From Aaosphaeria pasadenensis (taxonomy: Eukaryota > Ascomycota > Dothideomycetes > Pleosporales): a stretch of DNA of 64,000 nt. Both the position numbers and the translations under genes were made by a program. The stretch is from NCBI GenBank assembly GCA_022813625.1, contig JAKLMB010000007.1, positions 1,116,001-1,180,000 on the forward strand, given 5' to 3'. Every line of letters begins with the position of its first letter. Position 1 is the stretch's first letter. Under the pieces are notes generated by a model. That model was given only the letters and a program-made list of their open reading frames with translations. It was not told the DNA's origin and made no database searches. Of the stretch, positions 54,455-64,000 are shown one piece after another.

Positions 54455-57338
54455 ATGGACCCCATTCGCCTGGACGACACCCGCGTCGCCGACTATCTGG
54501 ATGACAAGCTGCAGACCCTCGGAGATCTCGAATCCCTTGACGAATTGCTCGCCAACATCCACAAGCAGCATGGCCAGCTCAAACAACAAGTGAGCCACAT
54601 AGCCCTTCCGCGGCCCGCGACCGCCCATCCCATCCCTCCCTCACGCTGACTGCCATCCAAAGCTCCACGATGCTCAGCAGGTCTTTGCCGATGCGAAACA
54701 GGGCTCCGTCGAGCACAACGCCTCTCTCAAGCAACGTTCCCATGCGTTCAATAAAGATCTGGTTGATATAGAAAAGCGTTTGCTCGTGGTCACCGAGTCC
54801 GAGACGAGCGAAGAGGCTACCCCTCGCTTCGAAGCTCTTCTTGATAATCTGCACCGGTTGGATGTTGCCAATGCATATCTTGAGCTTCTGAAAGAGGTTG
54901 ATACATTGAGGTGGGACAGTTCTGATCCTCTCCGCTGATTGCGCGCCCTCTAAGCTGATCACCGCATAGCAACGACGCCCAGTCTAAGCTCCAGACCTCA
55001 AACGAAGCCGCATTAGCCCCTTACAAGCAGCTTCGCTCCCTCCACACCCGCCTGATATCTTTGCAAACAGATGCAGAGGGTGCTGCTCCTCAATTGCTAC
55101 ACCATGTAGGCCAGATAACCGACGCGCTGCGGGCCAAAATCCTAGATGCCCTTTCCGCCGATCTGGAAACCGTCCTGAAGAAGATACGCTGGCCCACCCC
55201 CAAAGCCACAATTCCAAGTCATCTACAAGAGGAATGGGAGACGGCAGTCACCAAGCTGTTGGATCTACAAACACCAGAGTTGGAGGCTACAGATCCTACA
55301 CGGGCAACAGGAGATGTGCTTCAACTCCCCCCGGTGCTATTCCCTCTCGAGGTACTCGTGCAACCGCTAGAGATGCGATTCCGATATCACTTCGACGGCG
55401 ATAAAGCGACCAACCGCATCGATAGGCCCGAGTATTTTCTCACCCATGTCACCACGCTTCTCGACGATTACAGTGTTTTCGTCGCCGATCACATACAGCC
55501 CATCCTTTTGAAGCGGTTTCAAGGGACTGACCTGGCACTCCATCCGATTTATATTGACGCATCATCTGCTTTCATTACCGCGGTCTTACCCATGTTGAGA
55601 ACGAAGATTGGCGCATTGCTACCGAAGGTAGCGAGAGATGCGCAGCTATTGAGCCACCTCATGCACGAGCTCATGAAGTTCGATACCACAATCAGGGATG
55701 AATGGCGCTACGATGGTGGCTTTGGTGTCGAGGGCTGGAACGGTTTGTCTGGGGAATTCCTCGTTCAAGGTGACTGGTTTGGGCGGTGGCTGCAGGTCGA
55801 GAAAGATTGTATGGCAAAACCCGCACCTAACCGAAAGACATGTCTGGTTTGATTTCTAACATGCAACAGTCGCACTTGCGCGTTACCAGAGTATTATTGA
55901 TGCACCGGACTTTGGGGACCTTGATTATGAGAGTGTCGATCCGAAAGCCACAAAGCCCACTAAGGGTGCCATCCGTGTCAACGATCTGCTAGAGACCATT
56001 ACAGGTGGGCATGCATGCTATTCATCTATATCAACTCGTTTCTGATCACTTTGCAGATCGATATCGTCCCCTGACCTCGTTCACGCTGAAGCTACGCTTC
56101 CTGATCGACATTCAGATTGCTATATTCGACAAACTCCACGAGCGGCTGCAGGGTAGCCTAGATGCATATCTCAGGATGACGACCTCAATTGGCCGTGCGG
56201 TAGGTGGTATCACCAAAGAAGAGCAGGACAAGCTGCTTGGCGTCGAGGGACTGGAGCGTCTCTGCAAGACGTACGGCAGCGCGGACTACCTAGAAAGGGC
56301 GATGCGGGACTGGAGCGACGACGTGGTCAGTATTTACTTCCGCAAGGCCTGCAGGATCAGCACCGCAACTAACAGCCATGCAGTTCTTCCTTGATCTGTG
56401 GGAAGAGCTCAATGACCGTGCACGGCAAGCAAAGAACATTGGGAACATGACGATCGCCGATGTTGCGGAACGTACTTCAAGTGCCGTCGGCACGGATGGC
56501 GATGGCGACGGTGTAGCTCTCTTCGACGAAACAGCAGGCTGGTACTCCCGACTCCGCATCAGCAGTGAAAAGATCATTAGCGACACGTTGAACAACAATG
56601 TGCGGGAGGCGTTGCGGGCCTATCGACATATGTACGTATCCAAATCCGGCCGTCTTCCTATGTCGTACCATTTACTTACTTTTTCCGCTCCACAGCAATC
56701 CCTGGGCTTCGCTCACTGGACCCTCAGCCTCAACCGGCGCCACGCTGTCGCCTACTGCGGAGCTTGACCCACTGCTCTCCCAACTGACAACCTCGCTGGG
56801 CTTCCTCTCGCATGCTCTGGCGCCGGCTCCACTGCGCCGCATTACCAGAACGGTGCTCGCCACCATCTCCAACACGCTTTGGGATAACGTTCTCTCACGC
56901 CACCGCTTCTCGACCAGCGGTGCTGCCCAATTGCGAGCCGATCTTGCAGCCATATGTCGGATCATTGACGGTGCAGTCGGGCCAGGGGTAGCCGAGGCCG
57001 GATTGAGGAAATGTCTGGAGGGGGTCCAACTCATTGGACTGCCAGTCAAGGGTGGCAAATCTGAATCTGTTTCTACGCCTGCGGAGGAAGGCAACGACAC
57101 ATGGGATGCGTGGGGCGGGGAAGACGGCGGAGAACCCGAAAGCCCTGTCGCTTCTCCCGCGAAGGTGTCCAATGCGATTTCCGGGGACGAAGAGGATCTA
57201 GGGTTGTGGGAGGTGGAGAAGAGATTGTTCGCCGATAACCAGAGTGCCAGAGAGGTACTTGAGGCTCTTGGCATCGAATTAATCACAGAGGCAGAGGCAA
57301 GGACCGTTCTGGGACGGAGAGTCGAACTGGCTGGGTAG
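54455..57338 (+). CDS. RINT1/Tip20-family ER vesicle tether
   Basis: Subunit of the Dsl1/NRZ-type tether that receives Golgi-to-ER COPI vesicles. Seven exons: 54455-54589, 54663-54910, 54970-55808, 55870-56004, 56057-56325, 56384-56631 and 56696-57338, encoding 838 residues. The N-terminal ~130 residues are coiled coil (LDDKLQTLGDLESLDELLAN ... KDLVDIEKRLLVVTES). The RINT1 domain follows: FPLEVLVQPLEMRFRYHFDG, RIDRPEYFLTHVTTLLDDY, ELMKFDTTIRDEWRYDG, RPLTSFTLKLRFLIDIQIAI and FFLDLWEELNDRARQAKNI. The C-terminal part has a poorly conserved acidic linker (TWDAWGGEDGGEPESPVASP) before a final helical segment. All six joins keep frame with family-like sequence. Two ring-like introns are under 60 bp. 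Confidence 0.93.
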
Positions 57339-60300
57339 ACAGTGTTTGGTCGAACCGCCATGTCGGATGTGATATGCTCGTAGATATCAAGGAGATCATC
57401 CTGGCCAAGGGTTTAGAGATATAATCCAGACGAGCAGCCACCAAAAAGCATTGAGTAGACGCAAATCATAACAACGAACATCAGGCGATGAACAAAATAC
57501 AATCGTTAGAATGGTCCAGCCTGAGAATGAATCAGCAACATGTCATTCCGGTGAGTACAAGTGTGTTGTCAACAGACTCTCCCATATCGCATACTAAGTC
57601 ATATCCTCACACCGCCGTCGTGATCGATACTACCACTCACCCGTTCTTCCCCTCTCCAGCACTATGATCTTGCGGGTCTGTATGTCTCCCCAGCACGAAC
57701 AAGAGCAAGTGCAGGTTCGAAAGCAAAAGCGGCGAGTTGCGGAAGAAAAGAGAAGAATGAGAACTATTTCGTGACTCCTTCGGATCTTGGCTACCACCTC
57801 ATCTACTTCCTTCCATGGGAGAAGGAGAGAATCCAAAGTCTAAAGACAGAGGATATGGGGTATTGGGAGTAGAAGCAATGATTCAAATATCTATCAGACT
57901 TGACGACTGTCTATTCGACCGGACTTAACTTCCCCTACCCTCTCTCTTATGGGCATCACGATCAACATCGGCAATTGAGTTCTCCTCTTCCGCAGGAAAA
58001 GAGTGAGAGAGCACAGGCTTTGAAATGTATTTCAAGGCTACCGACATTGTGGGTCGACTACATTGCGTCTCTGTGATAGATCTAAAGATTGACTACAGCG
58101 CATACATATCATTTCCATGCTGTGATTCAAAGGAAAAGAAAGACGGGATTTCTGATATATTGAATGCGTGATTGATTGTGTTGTTGCATTGTGATCTAGG
58201 AAATAAGGATATATATACATATTGTTGGGCAGAATCCCCGTTACAGTTCGAGGGAGTGTGCAACAGGCTGATAGTAGGTACTTTCGCATCAAAATCTACA
58301 TCTTCAATTGAACAGCGCTTTACATCAATTTCTCCTTCTAATGTTTATATTCCCAAAGAGCATGTGTACCTATGTACTCCGTACAGTACAGTACATCTGC
58401 CGTATCTTTTACCATCATCACTCATCCATTATCTATGCCACTATATATGTATATGTATACATATAATCAGACCTCTGCTTAGAACCATTGACATGACTAG
58501 AGCGATGCATCATACAGCATGGATGATCCTCGAAACGAGAACGGCATGTGACTCCCTCCCCCCATGCCCCGTATATGATACAAGCCCGTGTGGACATCGA
58601 TCACTCACTAACTAATACAATACTTCCCTCGAGCAAAGCGACGCACGCGATCAGCAATCGGATCGGAGCCACGCTATGCACAATACAGCTACAACGATGA
58701 ATGCCACGTGTTCTACGGAGTCGGAAATGGGACTGGTCCGGATCGAGGACAGATGCGTAGGCGGGTTGGTTTCCTCGCCAAAGCGATGCACAAAATCGGT
58801 TGGGTTATGATGGGCAGTAAATACGAGTAGAGTGCTGGGCTGGTCCCGTTCATCGCGTATCTTGCCCTCCGTCTCGCCTCGGTTAGCGAGGTTCGTTCAC
58901 ATATCGATTCCAGTATCTAGTGAGAAAATGCTAGATGTGGTGTGTGTGTGTGTGTGGTGGCACAATCATAGTGTACTGTGTAAATGATCCGACCAGTCCA
59001 GCGGTGAGCAGAGTGTACCGAAGATGAGTAGAAGATGGCTTATGATATGGTGTGGTGTGGTGTGGTTGTTGTGTGGTTGATAGGGCTCGGTTCGACTGTT
59101 GTGCGTATCTGACAACACCCCAATCAGAACGCCCTGATTGAAAAAGCGCCCAATGATGGATCTTGTTATTTAGTCAATTAATATCCCGATTATGCATGTC
59201 TTGTATCGTGTGCGACATGAATGGCACGAGGGTCAGCTATATTAATGAGAATAATGCTCCTTAGATGTCGTTTCAAAAGAAGGAAAGGTAGCCGAATGTT
59301 ACCAGTGGTTCAGGTTGTACGTGTTCATTGTACGGGAATGGTGTTCCATAGCAAGCATTTGCTATTCATGTGTATGCAGTGCTATGATTGCAAGAACGCG
59401 CATGACGTGCTATGATTAGTGGTTATGTTTAGGGATGTTATGGCCGGCAGAAATTGAATCGTTTCAGATTTCCCTCGTGGCGGCGGCCGCGGTAGGCGAC
59501 GGAGGCGAATACCGGATTGGCGAATGGCAATGACAAGGCCTCCAGATCCAGAAGCGAACCAGGAGATTCTGGGCCTTGAAATCCCATCGGACGATGGCCA
59601 TGTACGAGGCTACGAGTACGATAGGGCAGTCAATACCTACACCTACTACCTAGTGGAGAGAGCGAGATTGAGGCGAATGGGGGACGTCTGGTTTGAGGGA
59701 AACGCCAGGCGGCAATGATGTGGTGGCGATGTATTACCACATCTCTTAACATCTATGTACTCTGTATGTAAACAGTCACTGTGCTCGTTGTACTTGTAGC
59801 ATATCGCAGGCCTAAATCGTGAACAAAGTCCATGACGGGAATTGTGTACATAGTCTGATCCGTCCCGTCTAGGCTGGTGAAGTGTTGTCCATCCCCCTGT
59901 CTGGCCCGCGGCTAGGATTGTCGTTATGTACCTAGTTACTCCGTAGAGAACATGACATTCTGACCTCCTGTCCAGCATAATCCCCCATCCGTTCCCATCT
60001 ATCGGGTTTCGAACACTTTGCCTAGACGGCCCTCATACTGACCTGCTCGTGCTCGTGCTTGTGCGCGTGCCTACTTACCCATACATCTCATCGACCTGTC
60101 GTTGCTTGACGTCGGTTCGCTTTCGCTCACCGACCAACATCCTCCGTTCTTCACACATCCCCCCTTTCTTTCGTTCATGTTGCACACTTCCTAATCTCCT
60201 ACATGGCCGCCTCTTCTTCTGCTTCCTGTTCCTCTTGATCATGACTCTGACGCTGCCTATCATTGTGGCCCAGCGCGCTGCAGAATCGCCCCGTGCATTC

Positions 60301-60455
60301 TCCGTTGCATAGACCCCGCTGCCAGAGAGCTCACCCAGGACTTGCGGGCTATTCTTTCGCCTTCTCCCTCGGAATTTCTAGTCCTTCTGTGCCACATATT
60401 GGTGGATTCAGGACGTCTGTTTTGGCCCGAGGCGCGGTTAGTTGAAGTGGTGTCA
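57339..60455. other. 3.1-kb gene-poor interval
   Basis: Contains GT/GTGG low-complexity tracts (~58938-58958, ~59048-59070), TACTCCGTA copies at 58375 and 59937, a doubtful small ORF at 59524 and a CT-rich leader from ~60040 before the F-box gene. No other coding support. Confidence 0.5.
59524..59718 (+). CDS. doubtful small ORF, 64 residues
   Basis: The frame is open from ~59458 and locally GC-rich. It reads as a hydrophilic peptide with Arg-rich start upstream of the ATG (PRGGGRGRRRRIPDWR) and then ILGLEIPSDDGHVRGYEYDR and YLVERARLRRMGDVWFEG. Composition is more protein-like than surrounding DNA. A CAG acceptor sits just upstream (59465-59467), so it might be the last exon of a longer gene, but I found no upstream exon. 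No family recognised. It could equally be a gene remnant. Confidence 0.25.
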   Translation: MAMTRPPDPEANQEILGLEIPSDDGHVRGYEYDRAVNTYTYYLVERARLRRMGDVWFEGNARRQ

Positions 60456-61896
60456 ATGGAGAGGTTTCGCCGGTATAATTCGCCACCAGACAGCGCGCGG
60501 TCTGGGGTCTTACTCGTCGCTTCCAAGGACCCTACAAACTATGGATATGAGAATAGACCGTATGCCGCTCGGAAAAGGCCGAGTATTGGTCGCGCTGCCG
60601 AGAGCATTCAAATCAAGCTGCTTGCATCGCTCAAGAGCGTGAGAAGTAGTAGTCACAGACAAGGCAAGACAAGGTAGGTTCCCCGCATATTATACACTAT
60701 GATTTTTTGCCGAAGCATGAAGTCGAGTACCAGCACTGACGACAAGCCATTGCAGTGCTTTCTTGACAGCATTCTTCCGCCTACCAAATGAAATTCACAT
60801 CCATATACTCAACCTACTATGTATATCAGACCTACTCGCCCTGCGGAGGACATCACATGCACTCAACGAACTCATCGCAGCATGTGGTCCAGCCATCGTC
60901 CGCTTCTGGGTGAGAAGACGCCTGGGCTCACTCCACATGAAACTCTACCCACCACCTGGACCGAATGAAGCCCAACTCCAATATCTCCTGGCCATGCGAA
61001 GACGACACATCGCATCGGTGCGACTGACACGGGAACTGGCCAACTTCGTACTCAAAGACACCTGCAAGCACGCCTCATCGCTCAACCAGCGCCAACGCCA
61101 GCGCCAGCACCAACTATGGACATCCGTCTACGAGACGTTGATTCCCCTGGTCTTCGCAGTCGGCTACTTCCTCGAAGAGCATCGGCGAGTCATCCTCGAG
61201 CGCGACCTGGGCCGCATCCGCCCCCGCTACCACATCGGGTATGATATATGTTCGGCTCCCGGCATCATGGCGGAAGAGAGAGCCATATTCAGGAACCTCG
61301 ACCAGCCTTTACGTCTGCAGTATTTCTACATGTACTGCTTCATCCTGCAGGTGCTGACGCGGAAGTTGCAACCGCCCGCACCGGCAATGCACGCAGGAGA
61401 GAGGAAGAAGAGACTGCTAGCACGAGGCTGCTGGACCGGCCAGCCGGCATGCGACGAGGACATAGCCTTCGTGCTGGTGCTCGGCGGGATCAACCAGGTC
61501 GCCAAGCTGCTCGCATGCCGGAACTACAGCGAGCGACGACGGCTGCTGCACTCCTTCATAACGCGGCTGTCGCCCCACGAGAGCAGCGCGTGGCGCTCGC
61601 ACTGGCGCGACCTGGGCGTCTACTCGCCCGCCCTGCTCGACGACATACCGTGCTCGTCCATCGGCATCACCCAGCTCGACCAGATCTGGCAGCCGCTCGT
61701 CACCGAGATGATGAGGCCCGAGAGCAGGGAGTTCACGGAGCACCAGAAGGCGCAGTACGGGGAGGTGCGCGCTTCGAAGAAATACATCAACGAACTTATG
61801 GGATACGACATCTTGCGCGGGAGATCCGCGTTCGGGGGCGACGAGTCGGACGGCGAAGAAGACGACGAGTGGGAGAACAATGATGTAAACGCATAG
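60456..61896 (+). CDS. F-box protein
   Basis: Exons 60456-60673 and 60756-61896 encode 452 residues. The F-box lies just after the exon join, ~residues 77-120: FFRLPNEIHIHILNLLCISD then LLALRRTSHALNELIAACGP. It would recruit Skp1 and so tie unknown substrates to SCF ubiquitin ligases. The ~72-residue N-terminal part is basic and disordered (RFRRYNSPPDSARS; RPYAARKRPSIGRAAES). The large C-terminal region (~330 residues) has no leucine-rich or WD repeats; it is helical with many Arg/Gln (LNQRQRQRQHQLW) and ends in an acidic tail (GGDESDGEEDDEWENNDVNA). The start ATG was chosen because the first exon needs it; the same frame is open further upstream without an ATG. Such F-box proteins are numerous and fast-evolving in filamentous ascomycetes. 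Confidence 0.82.
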
Positions 61897-64000
61897 TCGG
61901 AGGTGCTGTCAATGTCGAGCATTTGGAGATTATACTACTCTGTTGGGGGAGTGGTTGATTCTTGCCGACCGGTCCTTCCACAACTGCGAGCGACGATGAT
62001 ACGATCTAGCGAACTGTTCATTCGTAAATACCACATACCCTTGAACACAAACGATGAATCCAAAGATAGGACAACATCGCAAATCCAATATTCCTGTATC
62101 ATTATTTCACACATACGTACCCTTCTCCAGACCTTAAGCAATGTACATACTCCAGAGATAAAGAACGAAAGTTATAAAATAGCAAACAATCACTTATGAA
62201 TCGAAACATCCATGAATAAAGCAAAAATGTCAGATCGCGGTTTGTCGTATTCAGGTAAACATAACCACCTTCTGCACGGCGGAGCTCCGCCCGGATCCTC
62301 GTCCGCCTCCACCTCCACTTCATTATACTCGTTCTCGTACTCTTTCGCCTCATCCTCATATTCGGCCCGTATAATCACCCATGAAATACAAACCGTAGAT
62401 CGATCCACCGCTCTTTTCCCGACCCGACGTTCTGCGTTGCGTTGCGTGGAATGAGCATAAGCTGACTGATTACATGCTGCAAGCCACTACGTCATAAAGC
62501 CTCGATAATCTCTTCCACATCACTGGTAGAGAAAGGGAAACTTTTTGCTTTTCATCTGCCTTACCAATGTAGTTACTAGATGGGGAAGATGCGATGGGAT
62601 GACATCATATATCACCATCCCCGCCGAGGGGCCAATCTAAAGACTGAAGAACATGTGTAGTAGATTAATCAATGCCGCGTCGAGAGCAATGTTAGCACTT
62701 CGAGGGATTTTTGTTCGCGTGTATGAGATCATATGTTCCTTCTTGTATGTCTGTTTATCGGCTCATGGGACGTAACGTTAGACGCATGTCTATCAAAGTT
62801 CAGTCCAATTCCATGTCAATTCCCTTATTCTCCTCAGGAAGAAAACAAATAGAGAGGAAGGAAATAGTTCACATTCGTCTATCTATTCCCTCTTCAGTAA
62901 AAGGAGAAGTAGATGTCTCCACATGGAAGGAAAGATAGGTTATGCTACAAGTAACCTGTGGTCAAGATGCAACATAAACCGTCTTGTAGTCGGTTCAGGT
63001 CCTTATAAAGTAGTGAAACCATGATTAAATATCATCTTCGATTGAGTGTCAGTGAAATGAGTGGATAGATGAGTGCTTTAAAGACGTTTAAATGAAGTTT
63101 AAACGAAAATATTGAGGATATCAATATTCTACTGTGGGCTTTGCTCCTTTTTGCAATTGCGAAGACCCCGCGGTCTGAGCATTGGACCAAGTCAAATTGA
63201 ACCCCTCACAGGCTATGGACTATTTCCAACGAAAGAAGGAAAGAAAGGCGTCAAAGAGAAAAGGGGAAAGAGGAAGTGAGAAGTAGTATCGTGAAGACAT
63301 CCGTTCTGCTTGCGGTGCACATTTAGACACTTGTTCTACTTCTTCTTTTCCCCTCTCTCTTTTCTCTCCTTGGTTACATCAATACACACAAACACACCTA
63401 CGCATTCTCTCCCTCCTAACATGGTAACTACGGACGGAGAATTAGACAAATCCAGCCCTCATCATTAGCTCTGCCAATAGTACTCATAGAAACGGAAATG
63501 CAATCTAGTCCGAGTTCTTCGTGCGTTCTTTTTCTCCTTCTTCCTCTTGTTTATCTGGTACACTATAATAGACGCATATTGGGTGGGAACTATCTTAGGA
63601 TATTGCAGCTACGGTAGATTGGACCCTGAGGATACCGTAATGAAGTGCGTGGGCGTGGGCGTTGGTCGCGTGGGCGTAGCGCGGTAAAGCAAGTGCGAAA
63701 AAAAAGAGCCCACGAGGACCCTGGTTTCCAACAATGGTTCCTTTCCGTTTTGGTAGTTTTTGTTACTTGATAGGTTGGGGAGTGGTGGGGTTCTTGAGGA
63801 TGGTCTGGATTGGTTTGTTGTTTTATTTGTTTTTTTTTTTGCCTGAATTGCACGAGGGGTTGAGGGAGGTCTAGGGATTGTTTTGTGTGAGTGAGGGTGA
63901 GGGTGGTATGCGAGAACACGGGTAGTCGTTGTGTATGATCTGTACATGCATCTACTTCCTTCCGTTGAAAGTGAACTACCGTTTCAATGGATGAATGAAA
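61897..64000. other. 2.1-kb region at the right edge, no gene seen
   Basis: AT-rich and low-complexity DNA. Some frames are open for 60-110 codons (for example 62190-62408 and 63590-63947 on -), but they are simple-sequence translations without family resemblance. The promoter of a gene beyond the window may lie here. Confidence 0.5.

Noticed and set aside
62190..62408. 72-codon minus-strand frame rich in Glu/Asp/Tyr
   Set aside because: The acidic run comes from GAG/GAN-type simple repeats; no upstream exon with good splice sites was found.
63130..63220. Possible second tRNA-like element (GAACCCCTC on +)
   Set aside because: The minus-strand GGTTCAATTT does not complete a B-box, and acceptor and D arms do not pair.
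63590..63947. 109-112 codon minus-strand frames near the right edge
   Set aside because: Pro/Thr/His-rich translation of low-complexity DNA in two overlapping frames, with no start context or homology sense.

Overview
The window is nuclear DNA of a filamentous ascomycete (Pezizomycotina). The evidence is the short introns (about 50-100 bp, GT..AG, with CTAAC/CTGAC-like branch sites), compact intron-poor genes on both strands, pyrimidine- and CA-rich leaders, and the gene set itself: glucan synthase, a Whi5-type repressor, ureidoglycolate lyase and a four-exon AAAP transporter. I cannot fix the class from sequence reading alone. I found no virus, plasmid, CRISPR array, intact transposon or biosynthetic cluster. 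It is a housekeeping region with some long gene-poor intervals.

Layout. 1-7.2 kb: 3' end of 1,3-beta-glucan synthase (FKS1), serine palmitoyltransferase LCB1, an orphan six-helix membrane protein and a small four-helix membrane protein, all on +. 7.2-11.4 kb: a long gene-free stretch between convergent genes. 11.4-17.5 kb: a Whi5-like G1/S repressor (-) and a HETGH metallopeptidase with a jacalin-like tail (+). 17.8 kb: intron-bearing tRNA-Gln(CUG) (-). 18.5-24.2 kb: phosphatidylserine synthase (-), GAR1 (-) and, divergently, threonyl-tRNA synthetase (+). 25.3-32.3 kb: amino-acid transporter (+), GH16 glucanase (-), VTS1 RNA-binding protein (-). 32.3-35.6 kb: gene-free. 35.6-43.9 kb: COG5 (-), ureidoglycolate lyase (+), a GCNA/SprT-type protease with HMG box (-), mitochondrial aconitase (-). 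45.8-57.3 kb: BUD20 (+), MOG1 (+), group II PLP decarboxylase (-), NOP9 (-), RINT1/TIP20 tether (+). 57.3-64 kb: mostly non-coding, with one F-box gene (60.5-61.9 kb) and a doubtful small ORF.

Shared themes are cell wall and membrane lipid synthesis (FKS1, LCB1, PSS, GH16), ribosome biogenesis (GAR1, BUD20, NOP9), Golgi/ER trafficking (COG5, RINT1), and nitrogen or amino-acid metabolism (THS1, transporter, DAL3, decarboxylase). Genes are not arranged as a pathway cluster. The two divergent promoters carry plausible control sites: two Gcn4/CPC1-type heptamers between GAR1 and THS1, and a double GATA palindrome between COG5 and the ureidoglycolate lyase.

The least expected signal is in the non-coding DNA. 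A 9-mer, TACTCCGTA/TACGGAGTA, occurs seven times, always outside genes, and a family of TACCTAGGTA/ACTCGTA words recurs there too, including an identical 17-mer at two places 31 kb apart. Exon borders below were placed by eye from reading frame, splice consensus and family alignment memory; none is supported by transcript data.
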